Shown here piece by piece: positions 34,939 to 45,751 of a stretch of 64,000 nt of DNA (positions within the stretch are counted from its first letter, which is position 1; each line of letters opens with the position of its first letter). This stretch comes from Biscogniauxia marginata (Eukaryota; Ascomycota; Sordariomycetes; Xylariales; Xylariaceae), in assembly GCA_022695795.1 (NCBI GenBank), contig MU404058.1, forward strand, positions 310,001 to 374,000. The letters are read 5' to 3'. The notes under the pieces are model-generated. The model was not told where the DNA came from and did no database searches. It was given only the letters and a program-made list of their open reading frames with translations. Made by a program: the position numbers and the translations under genes.

Positions 34939-36035
34939 TCATCTGAAAACTCGACGGCCACCTGTCCGCGGCCCAAACCTCTCCGTTCCGTTCCGAGTTT
35001 GCTGATTCCATACCATTAAACTTCCCAAGGCGCCACCAGACTCAACCGAGGTCTTACGACGTCGGTAGGCTTCTCGAAGATGTTCCGGTCGTAGAGGAGC
35101 TCTCCGGAGGTGCTGTGATAGCTCGTTTGATGGTTCCAGGTTGTCATCAGGCAAATCTGTCTGCTTTTCGCCTAGATCAATCCATTCCTGCTGTATATCC
35201 CGAGCTGCCTCTACCATATCGCCGAGATACATCTTGCAGACCACCTGCATCATCTGGTGAACATTGGTAGGGCAGGATTGAGAAGTGACGATGTTGATGT
35301 GCTAGGCCAGTGAAGTCAGCAGATTGAAAAACTAGCTAGGAAATTCGGGAGTGGTCGAAAGATTGCGCAACATACTCTCTTTACATCAGCGTTTTTTAGG
35401 GTGGCGCGATGCCAGACCTCATATCGGTCAAATTGCCGAGCGTCCATCCGTGATTTTAGTAACGCAACGAGCTCCTTCTCTTCATCGATTTGTTCCTTGG
35501 TCCGAGCAGCAGATCTGCTCGCCATGTTCTCTGGTATCTCGAACGAACCATCACCTTCGCCATCCTTAGCACCGTCACCGTCACCATCCTTGCCAGCATA
35601 GTTGCCACTTGCAGTGCTGAGTATGGTGGCAGCGCGACCTCCAACAATACTGGGGGTGCCATCGCGTAGGGCGGCTTCTGCCGCAGCTTCGCTCGCACGT
35701 TCTGCTTTTGACTTCCTCCCTCGCTTCCTCTTCATCGGAGCACCACTCACTTGACTTCCACTAACGAAGCTAGAAGCGTCGATGCTAGGGGATCGCTGGT
35801 AAGACGGAGAGAAGCCTCGGGCTTGTGACTCGTCAGGTGGAAAGGAGGTTTGTCGCAGTGGGTGAGCTGAGCCGGCAGATGCGATGGACATAGTAGATGC
35901 TTTCCGCCTCTTGAGTGAGGGTGGTTGTACCGGCAGATCGGCAGTCGTCGAGCCGCGCTTCTTGGATGGCAATTGCGAATGTGCAGGATAGGGAGGAGAG
36001 CCCGCGGGCGAGTAGCTATGAGGAGGTGACGCCAT
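34939..36035 (-). CDS. TAF11: TFIID subunit TAF11 (TAFII28 domain)
   Basis: Subunit of general transcription factor TFIID. Its histone-fold pairs with TAF13 in the nucleus. Exons (- strand): 36035-35376 and 35301-34939, 340 residues, with one 74-bp intron (GTATGT...CCTAG) that joins ADVKR to HINIVTSQ. The first ~185 residues are disordered, Ser/Pro-rich and basic (KKRG, LKRRK, MKRKRGRKSKAE). The histone-fold follows: MDARQFDRYEVWHRATLKNA, INIVTSQSC, MMQVVCKMYLGDMVEAARDI, and the diagnostic C-terminal PLRPEHLREAYRRRK. Relatives share the QFxRYE and LxPxHxREAxRR signatures. It is divergent from the GTP cyclohydrolase gene across 745 bp. A single-copy housekeeping gene, useful to anchor synteny. 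Confidence 0.92.
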
Positions 36036-36780
36036 CTCGTCGGTCGCACGCCCGTAGAAGCTGATGATTTTTGCACAACTGCTTTCTGAGCTTATATGCG
36101 CGAATCAGGCGTATGTGTAAGTACGTGCGGTCGCGTAGCAGAGAGGCCTGAATGTGGTGTATGCCGGATCGCGATGGTTCGTGTTCGTTGTCGGTGCGGG
36201 AGAGTGCGCTCGTGAAGATAATGCAGATTGGATGGGTATTTCACACTGAATGTGACGGTGAGATGTGTGCAAGGAGACGAGTGCGAGTAGAGATGATGAA
36301 GGAATGGTGGCGACGTTGTAAAGATAAGTATCGAGATGTTGGCAAGGAGGAAGACGAAATGATGGATTGATCTTGAAGAGCTTCAGCTACCTAGTGATGT
36401 AATCATAACGGAACTTCGGACTTTCAGAACTTCCTATCAGCCCCGATAACGGATAATCGATAACAAATCAATTAGGTAGTACCAATTTTTCGATAGTACT
36501 ACCTGGTAAGCTACAAGTGAATTCTCCGCTATCCGCAATTGCGACACTCAAATTCATTCCTAACCCAGGCTCAGATCTTTCTATTTTTCTTGATGACTCT
36601 GGCACTATCGACACTCCTATTGGTTCCCGTTATATAGGAACCACTCTTTATATTTTCCATCAAGTAATAACCTTCAATTCGAGTCCGATTCGGAACGACC
36701 TCTCACGAATCCGTCTTACCCCGGTCCGAAAAGCGACTCTTCTAATATGCACCTGCGCTACTCACTATATTGATCGCAAA
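36036..36780. promoter_or_regulatory. Bidirectional promoter between TAF11 and GTP cyclohydrolase I
   Basis: 745 bp between divergent start codons. It holds a palindrome-rich AT segment near 36,440-36,500 (GATAACGGATAATCGATAAC) and a pyrimidine-rich stretch before the + strand start. No canonical TATA box at a convincing distance was seen. Confidence 0.45.
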
Positions 36781-37868
36781 ATGGCGCATTTCGTCCAGAC
36801 GAAGCACCTCGACCAAGACGCTGCCCCCGAGGCGTCTAATAGTTCGGTTACGGGACCGTCAGATGCTGACGACTCTGTCAATGGCGGATTGAAGCGGACG
36901 CGGGACGACGACCGAGACGAAAGAAAGGCCAGCAAGAAGAAAAAGAGAAGAAGGACGAAGGATGGTGGCATTCTAGAAATCAACGGGCATGCGAACTCGT
37001 CTAAGAGGAGGAATAGCTTGAGAAAAGCCGCGAGGGATCCCAGGGACGAGGCTCCGGGCAAGAAGCAGAAGAAGTCCAAGTCTGACAAGTCTGAGGGGAC
37101 CGAAACCAGGTCGCCCAGTCCGGTTATTGACTTTGACGGCCTTAGCCGACCGAGTTCGTGGGGACTACTCCAATGTTCAGACATGTTTTTGCTAACAGCC
37201 TTCCAGGTCGAGGCACGCGAGAGCGACTAGAAGAGAGCACCGAGCAGGCCGCCCAGCGACTCGAGAAGATGCGCGCAGCCGTCCGAACAATCCTGGAATG
37301 TGTAGGTGAAGATCCAGACAGGGAAGGAGTGCTAGATACACCGACACGGTATGCCAAAGCTATGCTCTTCTTCACCAAGGGCTACCAGGAGAATGTGAAG
37401 GACATTGTCAATGATGCCATTTTCCACGAGAACCATAACGAGATGGTCATCGTTAAGGATATTGAGATATTTAGTCTCTGTGAGCATCATCTGGTGCCAT
37501 TTACCGGCAAGGTAGGATATATCGTACACCAGCGAGTCGTCCTACTAACCAATGAACGCTAGATGCATATTGCGTATATCCCAGCCAACAACGTCATTGG
37601 CATTTCCAAGCTTCCGCGTATTGCGGAGATGTTCAGTCGCCGGCTACAGGTCCAGGAGCGACTGACGAGGGAGGTCGCTAACGCAATTATGGAGGTCCTC
37701 AAACCCCAGGGAGTAGCAGTCGTCATGGAATCCAGTCACTTATGTATGGTCATGAGGGGCGTCCAGAAGACGACAACTGGTACGATTACTAGCTGCGTAC
37801 TTGGGTGCTTTGAGAGGAAAGAAAAGACGAGAAACGAGTTCCTTAGCCTAGTTGGCCTTACCAGATGA
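36781..37868 (+). CDS. GTP cyclohydrolase I
   Basis: First enzyme of folate/tetrahydrobiopterin synthesis: GTP to 7,8-dihydroneopterin triphosphate, with zinc, as a decamer. Exons: 36781-37153, 37207-37511, 37563-37868, encoding 327 residues. The catalytic domain (from about residue 130) has [19 protein letters not shown], the zinc ligands in [13 protein letters not shown] and [40 protein letters not shown] and the C-terminal NEFLSLVG. The N-terminal ~125 residues are disordered and strikingly Lys/Arg-rich ([15 protein letters not shown] and [14 protein letters not shown]), resembling nuclear localisation signals. Fungal homologues do carry N-terminal extensions. Both introns give in-frame junctions (RPS|RGTRERL and FTGK|MHIAYIP). 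Divergent from TAF11. Confidence 0.94.
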
Positions 37869-38596
37869 AACTGGTAGACCAAATTGGGCAGTGGCAGCAG
37901 TGCCAATTTTTGATTAAATGCATTTAAGGCGTTCGATGGGTTTCGAGTAGAGGAAGGGATCTCAACATCAGCTCATTACTGGGTTTGCATCGGAATTCGC
38001 ATTCACATTGGGGTGATAGATGGCTCAACGCCTCAGACCGGGGCAACTCACGGTGTTTACGGAAGGAAAATCATTCTTCAACACCTGCATTATGTACATC
38101 AACTGCATCATGACTACTTGTTCATAAACAACGCATGGAGTTTATCCGTGTCGTGCGACGGAAATACCATCTACAATTATAGATGTCTCATTGGATCATA
38201 TTTAATACTCATGATATCCAATGGATACTTCTTTGAAACAGGCAAGTGGCCTCGCCGTAGCTAATATCAGCAACTTACAATATCCTACTACTTTGCAGTT
38301 ATTTAAACAATTTCTTAGCACTCGCTGGCATGATCTTTGGGTCTAAATTTTAGAACAGCTTTATTACAAGAACTACCGATTTAAGTAAATATGGACTTGA
38401 GATTGATGGCTGACTGCGATTACCTAGGTACCTACCTAACCGTTAGCATATATTTCCGCCGCAAAGGGAAACAAAGCGCAGGCGACAAAGCAGTTGTTGA
38501 AAACTTTACGATAACAAAGGAATTCATAAACGTGCACGCCGCACATCGAATATTAAATCAAGGCCGACCCTCCATTCTTCTTGTCCCTCTCGAGTT
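37869..38596. other. Intergenic
   Basis: 730 bp between two convergent genes. Short open frames only; probably 3' untranslated sequence. Nothing else seen. Confidence 0.45.
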
Positions 38597-38935
38597 TTAA
38601 CCAACATCGCCCCTCATCTCTAAAAATCTCGCGTAAAATGATCGCAACAGCACAGCTGCGTAGAAGGCCCCGAAGCCGGCAATGGCTGCGATCCATACGA
38701 GCTGCAGCATCAAGACGAAGACCTGGAACAACGTGGCCCGGTCGTCGGGCAAGAACGGGTCGCCAAAGTAGACCCGCCTGTGCCAGGAGACGGCCTCGGA
38801 CTGCGCCAGGCGCTTGACGCACCCCCGACAGACGCCGCAGCATGGGGCCATTCGCTTGGAGAGAATCGCCTCCACGACGTCCTTGTGGTTGTTGATGATG
38901 CAGTCCCGGGGCTGCCTGAAACCGAGGAACCACAT
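38597..38935 (-). CDS. Small cysteine-rich single-pass membrane protein, hypothetical
   Basis: 112-residue single-exon frame in a G/C-rich stretch that stands out from the AT-richer flanks. Visible: a C-x3-C-x2-C motif-like cluster (PCCGVCRGCVKRL) near residues 32-43, a proline-rich WHRRVYFGDPFLPDD stretch, and one strong membrane segment (FVLMLQLVWIAAIAGFGAFYAAVLL) near residues 70-95. A short basic tail follows. The competing - strand frame (38553-38933) has no hydrophobic or patterned region and is judged a shadow. I do not recognise a family. The Cys cluster plus anchor could bind metal or be palmitoylated, but this is speculation. Confidence 0.55.
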   Translation of the reverse strand: MWFLGFRQPRDCIINNHKDVVEAILSKRMAPCCGVCRGCVKRLAQSEAVSWHRRVYFGDPFLPDDRATLFQVFVLMLQLVWIAAIAGFGAFYAAVLLRSFYARFLEMRGDVG

Positions 38936-39844
38936 GATGATGATGACGACGTGATGCGTAGAGTATTCTTGTTACTTCTTGGCGAATATAGTTGCTTACA
39001 AGACTCTCAAATCTTTGAGCGCATGTGGCTTGAGGGATCTTTGTGTCTAGTGCCGACAGGATCTTTTATATATCCCCTTGTCCTGTAACAATGCCTATAT
39101 AGGACTGTCTGTTTAAGTACGAGTCGCTTGTCACGACACGTTGGTGAAGTCGCCAGCTGAGAAGGATTCACATGCTTCTAAACTATCGTATAAATTAGTT
39201 GTTAGGTGTCGCGACACGAGTTGTATAACTAAAATCTACCTGTTAGTATAATCCTGGAATAGCCACATAGCCGTCCTGCTGGCCCTTCATCCCTCGGACA
39301 TGCGATATGCATGTACTGGGGTTGGCTGGTAATACTTTGCAATAGGCTTGAGATGGAGCCTAGAAGAAGTATAGTAGGCAGCAGCTTTCACTTGCAAGTA
39401 AGCAGGGGCTCGGTCGAAAGCCCCGAATCATTGCCCCTTTGGATGGCGGTCTACACAGTATGGGGTATGTTAGTTTCCCATCCATTCACTGTATCCCTCC
39501 TGGTGGAACCTATGTCTTTACATAGTATGCTGTATTGCCCTTCACACGTGTTCAGCTGCCGCTTCTTGTATTATATTTTTTTTAGCCCGGTGTTTCGCTT
39601 AACCCGCCGAATGACCGTCCGAATCCCGGTGGTGACAAGGCCTAGTAATTCGACGACGGCACCGAATTCAACCGAGACCCACCGAATGCCGTAGCCTAGA
39701 AGGGGCTGTATATTAGGAGAGAGCTCTCTCAATCGTTCTCCAACACATTTCTTCTAGTATTCAAGACTTCTTCAAACTGCGCCGTTTTACTTACTACAAA
39801 AAGCACCTACTTCAAGAGGGCCAATTTGTTCAGCTTGTTGACCG
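38936..39844. other. Intergenic, promoter of the second P450
   Basis: About 900 bp between divergent starts. A TATA-like GATCTTTTATATAT occurs near 39,060-39,075. Nothing else recognised. Confidence 0.4.
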
Positions 39845-41621
39845 ATGTTGTCCTCGCCACTTATACCGTTATCGAACCCCTGGACAACTGTGCCCCTTAT
39901 AGTAGTCACAGCAGTAAGCTAGCTGCATGGCTTCCTTCTGGCTGAACAACAGGAATAACTTATTTATAGACCATTTTATACGTTTGTCTTCGTACCGTTT
40001 ATAATGTCTTTTTTCACCCCCTGCGCAAGTTTCCTGGTCCTCTATCGAGGGCAGCGTCTCGACTCCCATTCACGGTGTCCATGTTTCGCGGTGACCCCAC
40101 GCGCAGCGTCAAGCTACTCCATGACAAGTACGGCCCTGTGGTGAGAACGGCTCCCGACCAATTATCATTCATTACTACCCAGGCGTGGCTCGGTAGGTTT
40201 ACTTTGATTGTAGTCCCCGATTGTTTGGATTTGGTATAAGCATTGACAATCATTAGACATCTACGGCCCAAAACAATCAGAAATGAGAGGAAATATGCTG
40301 AAGGATATACTGTTCTACGGCAAGAGTCGCAAGGCAGCAGCAAGCTTGGTGAGTTCTCTAACAACGTATCAAAAAGAAAAAAGAAAAAGATCATCTTTCC
40401 TTCGCTGGGTACCTACAGCTAATGCTTGTGAAGCCTACTGCTAACGATGCGGACCATCGCCGGCTTCGTCGACTGCAAGCCCCCGCGTTTTCCGAGAAAG
40501 CAGTATCTTTACAGGAGGAATACCTTCAGCAGTACACGGCAATGTTCATCTCACGCCTCCGTGACCTGTCGTCCCCTCCCCACGACGGAGCTGTCGACGT
40601 TGTTCACTGGCTCAATCTGTTGACCACTGACATTATAGGGGAACTGGCTTTTGGTGAGAACTTCGGTGGCCTCCAGAAAGGTGAAGTACACCCATGGCTA
40701 GGAACCGTGTTTGGACCCATCAAGATGGGCACCCTGATGAGAGAGACGAGGCGCCTGTCGCCGTGGCTCGCAAAACTAATTCGCCCGATCTTGCTTGTGG
40801 GACTATTAAGGGGCTCTCGACAGGACCTTCTAAATTTCGCATCAGAGGCGGTCCAACGACGAATGGGAATGGGAATAGATAGGCCGGACCTGATGTCTTA
40901 TATTTTGATGCATAGAGGCCAAGGTGTCATAAGCGACGAGGAGATCGGAGAAGCTGCCCCGGTTTTTATCGCCGCAGGGAGCGAGACAACTGCAACCTTT
41001 CTCGCGGGCTCGCTCTATCTCCTCTGTCGCAATCCACACATTTTGCAAAAGATCAGAGAGGAGCTTTGTTCGGAATTCCGGTCAGCCTCAGAGCTTACAA
41101 TATTGAGACTTCAACATCAGGAGTACCTTCATGCTGTCATCCAGGAAAGCTTCCGTCTATATCCTCCGGTTCCAGATGGCCTATTCCGCCGAACCACTGC
41201 CGCCGGCGCCATCGTGGCCGGCGAGGTCATACCGCCGGGTACAAACTTGATGGTGAACCTATGGGCTGCGAATAGGTCGGAAAGGAACTTTCATAGACCC
41301 GAAGAGTTCATACCTGAGCGCTGGCTAAAGAGCTGCCCGCCTGAGTTCTCAGGGGATGACAGAGCTGTACTCAAGCCATTCAGTACGGGACCCCGGGACT
41401 GTATTGGCAAAACGTAAGTCCGCATTCCCTCATTTTGACAACGGGAACTAACCAGGCTACCTAGTCTCGCGTTGGCTGAGATTCGAGTAGTCCTTGCCAA
41501 CATTCTTTGGCATTTCGATCTCGAACTGCTTCCGGAAAGTGAAGGCTGGATGGAAGAGCAGAAGATATTCTTCTTATGGGAGAAACCTTCGCTGAAACTC
41601 AAGCTCATACCAAGAAACTGA
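39845..41621 (+). CDS. Cytochrome P450 monooxygenase, isotrichodermin C-15 hydroxylase-like
   Basis: Microsomal P450 of the fungal CYP65-like group, likely in secondary metabolism or detoxification. Exons: 39845-39913, 39970-40192, 40257-40348, 40419-41413, 41456-41621, encoding 514 residues. The N-terminal anchor reads WTTVPLIVVTATILYVCLRT, followed by NVFFHPLRKFPGP, the usual start of the catalytic domain. Then: I-helix FIAAGSETTATF, ExxR in IQESFRLYPP, FIPERW, and the heme loop FSTGPRDCIGKTL. The first exon is inferred from a GT...AG intron that removes a stop and fuses the hydrophobic segment in frame. Without it the protein would lack its anchor. The family usually has 490-520 residues. 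No other biosynthetic genes lie nearby. Confidence 0.92.
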
Positions 41622-41925
41622 GAGTGATTTATTTTGAGGGTCTTTAACTAAGGGGGAACGTGGTGTACACGATGTGGTCTTCGCTGGTCAACGCCTTATT
41701 CGGCGCTTCACTTCCAGGGGCTACCACAATTGGCTCCAGACACCAAGTAACCCAGTTGCTATTTTATGTGGAGTGTATTTATTGTGATACCAGTATGTTG
41801 TCACCGGAATTGGTCAATCCTGCCCTAATACCAATAATGAAATCCGTTATATATCGTAGTCAAATGAGCCTTTGTTGTCCCGTACGTACAAGAGATTTGG
41901 TAAAATGACAATCATCCCGAGGTTC

Positions 41926-42537
41926 TCAGCAAGTTCCCTGACAAGATGTTATAGTCGGCTGTATCTCGTATGGTGTATCTTCATCTTTCAAATACCAACT
42001 GCAAACCCCGCTGCCACCACAGGAGCCTTCCATGTTGTCGGGAAGTAGAAAGTGCCCAGTTCCCTCCAATACTTTGTAATATACGTTCCCGACAGCGGTA
42101 ACATTGTACGCGAGCGTGAACTTTAAATACACGTTTTCCACCGGGTTGGCGTCTGCAGCGGCTTCTATCGGCTCGAATTTCCAGGACGCGAAGTTCTGCT
42201 GGGAGGCATCCGGTACCACCACACAGTCATAAACCGTGTCGTAAGGGGAACCGTCTATCGAGTCCCATTCAGCGGTGCAATTCGCCGTGCTCTCGGCGAA
42301 GACCACATCTCCGGTGGGGGAAGGCCCCGCGATCAATTGGTTAGGGTTGGTGATGACCGCAAAGATGCGAGACTGGGTGGAAGACCCGGGTCGGCCGGAA
42401 GGCTGGAATGTATTCATCCTCGTGACTTCCCATGATCCAAGTTCCCCGGGCTGAGATGCAGGATCATCTTGAGGTATCGACGTAACATGGGAAAGTGAGC
42501 TTGCAAAGGCGAGGAGATGGCCAAGAAATTTCATCAT
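41926..42537 (-). CDS. Small secreted cysteine-containing protein
   Basis: 203 residues, single exon. A signal peptide is visible (MMKFLGHLLAFASSLSHVTS), with cleavage likely near residue 20. The mature part has six cysteines (ANCTAEW, YDCVVV, GSCGG, GVCSWY, SCQGTC), consistent with three disulfides, and two N-glycosylation sequons (NCT and NVT). The region around SWEVTRMNTFQPSGRPGSS resembles a group of conserved fungal secreted proteins without assigned function. No enzyme motif or carbohydrate-binding pattern is visible. Size, secretion and even Cys count would also fit an effector-like or wall-associated protein, but that is inference. Confidence 0.82.
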   Translation of the reverse strand: MMKFLGHLLAFASSLSHVTSIPQDDPASQPGELGSWEVTRMNTFQPSGRPGSSTQSRIFAVITNPNQLIAGPSPTGDVVFAESTANCTAEWDSIDGSPYDTVYDCVVVPDASQQNFASWKFEPIEAAADANPVENVYLKFTLAYNVTAVGNVYYKVLEGTGHFLLPDNMEGSCGGSGVCSWYLKDEDTPYEIQPTITSCQGTC

Positions 42538-44175
42538 ATTAACGTTTAGGGGGAAAGTCTGAGAGTCAACTCTTGGAAAAAAGCAAAGTATCGGAGTCTT
42601 TGTGTGTTTCCGTTATTGTAACATAGTCATTAGGGGAGGCAGGGCGCGCATACTTATATTGCCAGGTTACAAGAGAATCAAGTCAGTGCTGCTCACAATG
42701 ACGAAGATAAACTGGCTTTGAAATATACGTAACGTTGTTCTAGAACGTAGCAATAATGTATTCGGTCAACAGCGAATACTCGAGCTAAATTTTCTACAGA
42801 TACGGAGTATGCATGAGGAGTCGTGTTTTCGCTACTGTGGCTTCGGTTAAAGTCAATAAGTCACGGCACCAACGTACGACCCAAGCTCACGGAACATTGT
42901 AACGTAAAATGCCTATTTTTAGATGGCATCGCTCATTTCTATAGGTCCACGATCCGTTCACTTTCTTTTTCTGCCTCGCCGATTATAGCTGGTAGGGAAA
43001 TGCGGAATTCGTATGCCCAACACCTATGAAAGCCTCAATCTTTACGAGATGTCGACGTTACGCGACTGGGAAATGCGCATCAAATTCCTGGCTCATAGCC
43101 AGTGATCCCATCATCGCTTCTCATCCCTTATTCTCTTTGGCGTAAGGGAGAATAGGGGAATGGCGTGATTATATGCGGTAAAGGGGCACAGGCAGCGTTG
43201 TGGCATGATTTATTCGATTTCTACATGTACTACAGTGGGATTTTAGAATATGTTCCATCTCCGCATCGCCAACAGCCGTCCGTGAGAAGCTTCTAGTCCT
43301 TACTTGCCTTACCTGTCAGCAATCAGCATGGAATACGAGCTACATTCATCAGCTTAAACAGAGTGCTTGTCTCGGAAACTAATCGTAAGCCGAAATGTGA
43401 CTATGATGGTCTGCATGTGAATCAATTAATACGCCATGTGCCTACTGGAAAAAATCTATCGCTGACGATGTGGCTTTTCAACTTGTGCATTGCGAGGCTG
43501 GTCTAGACTAGAATAAGGGAACACATGGCTATGGACAGATCAAACTCAGACATTACTAGACCAACCACGACGAATTTTGTCGCATTGACATCATCATTTT
43601 TAAGAATATTTATTGACTTAGATATTTTGATGTTTGTCGGGAAAATGATTCGTAGCCCAATACTTTCACCTCGACATTGTACTCTCATAAACTCCTTTCC
43701 TAGCTAGGTAGGTATGCTTCGCAAGGTGACACCAAATATCTAACACCACACATCTATTCTATAGCTTCTTACCCAGGGATGGTGGAATGAGTCAACCATG
43801 AACAAGGAAAATTGGAGTATTGCTAAGATAGAGAAGCAGAAATAATTCTACGAACAAATTTCCTTCACATTTCCCTTTCTAATATGGTCTGGGATGTAAT
43901 CCCCAACTCATATAGGTCTGACCTCTTGGTATATCATGAAGGGAAATTGCTCGATGTTGAGAGCTACACTTCTGATTGCCTGCCAATTCAATGAAATTTT
44001 AGGAACTCGTCATGTTGATTCCCCTATCCTAACAAAGTCATTGTTTGATAACAACGCAGTCAGAGCAGACGATGAGACATTGCTAACACGGTCTTTGTTT
44101 GATAACGAGTCACTGAGACTGGGAGACTAACAAGCACCTAAGTGTTAATCATGAGTTCGAGGCCATGCTTTCGCA
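42538..44175. other. Intergenic, with a short repeat-bearing open frame
   Basis: 1.6 kb of AT-rich sequence. The only patterned item is a 64-codon + strand frame at 43936-44130. Its last third is an imperfect duplication of about 15 residues (LTKSLFDNNAVRADD, then LTRSLFDNESLRLGD). No start context, signal peptide or homology convinces me that it is a gene. Confidence 0.4.
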
Positions 44176-44183
44176 TATATAAA
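44176..44183 (+). promoter_or_regulatory. TATA box of the small cysteine-rich gene
   Basis: TATATAAA lies 148 bp before the ATG at 44324. An A/C-rich leader without ATG follows (44,210-44,323), a layout typical of a strongly or conditionally transcribed fungal gene. Confidence 0.6.
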
Positions 44184-44323
44184 CCTTGGGGATCTAGGTA
44201 TTCCTTTGTTCCAGTCAACAGTTAAAACAAACCAGACAACCACCTCGGAAAAATAAAGAAAATACATAACAATCGCAAAAAGAGAAGAGAACAAAGAAGG
44301 ATATCTACACTGTAAGACTTACC

Positions 44324-44812
44324 ATGGCATCCAAATCAGTGAAGAGAGTTTTAGTTCTGTACGCCTATGCAGTACTCTTTCATGAGTGTGGCCATTGTTT
44401 CATTCGTGCCGCCGAAAGCCCGCCAGTAATGAACGAGGCGTTGATTAGCCGTCTGAAATGCCCTCATTGTGATATCAAACCCGAGTGCATCGAGTGTTCT
44501 AAACCGTATAAGGCAGACGATAACGCTTGTAACTCCTGCCGTCGCTTCTGGGACTTCCAAGCCTGGGCGGCGTTTGCCGCGAAGAAGAAGGCCGGGCATG
44601 TTCGCTGCATCTATAACTCTATCGAGGTGCCAGGTGAGAGAAATGAAGAAAACAAACCCATCCTTGTCGAAAATGGTGATTTTGAAGTCACTGCAGTCGC
44701 GCACCCAGATGAGTCTATTGAGGACGTTCATGAGGAACTCAAAGAGGCAGAATCAAGCCCTTTCGCGCCAAGAGCCCCGCTTGCATTCTGGAAAATCCAG
44801 TGGTTCAACTGA
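44324..44812 (+). CDS. Small cysteine-rich protein with three CxxC pairs, hypothetical
   Basis: 162 residues, single exon, start in a good context (ACCATGG) after a TATA box and A-rich leader. The N-terminus has a hydrophobic stretch (VLVLYAYAVLF) that could act as a signal or anchor and runs into HECGHC. Residues about 46-72 hold three CxxC pairs (CPHC, CIEC, CNSC), the pattern of a zinc ribbon or similar metal fold. The C-terminal half is acidic (EDVHEELKEAESS). HECGH fits the HExxH form of zinc metalloproteases, but the protein is too small and lacks the rest of such a fold, so I regard it as coincidental. I do not recognise a family. Confidence 0.65.
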   Translation: MASKSVKRVLVLYAYAVLFHECGHCFIRAAESPPVMNEALISRLKCPHCDIKPECIECSKPYKADDNACNSCRRFWDFQAWAAFAAKKKAGHVRCIYNSIEVPGERNEENKPILVENGDFEVTAVAHPDESIEDVHEELKEAESSPFAPRAPLAFWKIQWFN

Positions 44813-45751
44813 GGTTAGCCGACAGGGAGCGTGTTGGGTATTTCTATAAACTGACCATGTAACCCTAGTTTGCGTGTGCGGAGGAGCAGATGTTAGTCTA
44901 TGAAGTAGAGAATGAATAACACCACAGTTTATATTCCGACGTATTAATGTTCTGTTTCTCATTATGTCCTTAAACCTAGTAAGTTATAGATAAGTACGTA
45001 GTAATGAGTTATTCACTTGCCGTAATTGGATATTGTTGACGTTGCCCTTTTGGCCGTGAAAATGACCTATAAGTAATAAGCTAAATGCTAATAAAGAAAA
45101 CATGAGACTATGCGCTTTACTCAACTATACATACGCAAATGATAGCAGCGAATGAAGAAAATTTATAAAAAGAAAAAGATGAACGATACAATAATATTAT
45201 CCACGTGCAGTTTACGCGAGCATGCCTCACTCATGAGACGAGACTGTCATCGCCGCCTACGTTAATTATAGAAATTTAATCGGACACTTCATTTCTTTTG
45301 GTCTTAGCCCCCTCTCGCAGAATACATCCAAATTTCACCTACCTACATCTTATAACCATCATACAAAATTATCAATCAATGTCGTGGGGCTGTATACTAC
45401 CTACATATTGTATCAATATGTTATGTAGAATGCCCCGGCTTTTAATGCGACCGAGCGACTTTGAAACCCGCCCGGCCAATCCCAAGAGCAATCTTAAACA
45501 CACTGCGGGGAATGAGAGTTCTGATAAGTCGAGTTTCAACCCCGATGAATATCATTCGAGGGTGGGGTCGGGTTGGTCTCTGACTTCACGACATTCCTAA
45601 ACAAGGCAGCTCGCTCCAACGCCCATAGTATGTCTTATCGACACCAGCCTCATGAATCAAGTACATATAGGCCATGTGCCCTTCATGGAGGGCCTATCGG
45701 GCTCTTCTGAGTTTCAGTTCGGGTAAGGTCCTACGGTAACCCTCCCGAGTC
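44813..45751. other. Intergenic
   Basis: 940 bp, AT-rich at left. A 100-codon + strand frame (45298-45600) shows no domain. It overlaps the likely upstream region of the phosphoesterase gene. No gene called. Confidence 0.45.

Noticed and set aside
36152..36370. 72-codon + strand frame between TAF11 and GTP cyclohydrolase
   Set aside because: It lies in the shared promoter with no recognisable features and is more likely leader sequence.
44380..44405. HECGH as a zinc metalloprotease active site
   Set aside because: The protein is 162 residues with no third ligand or protease fold, and the motif sits at the end of a hydrophobic stretch. Kept only as an observation.
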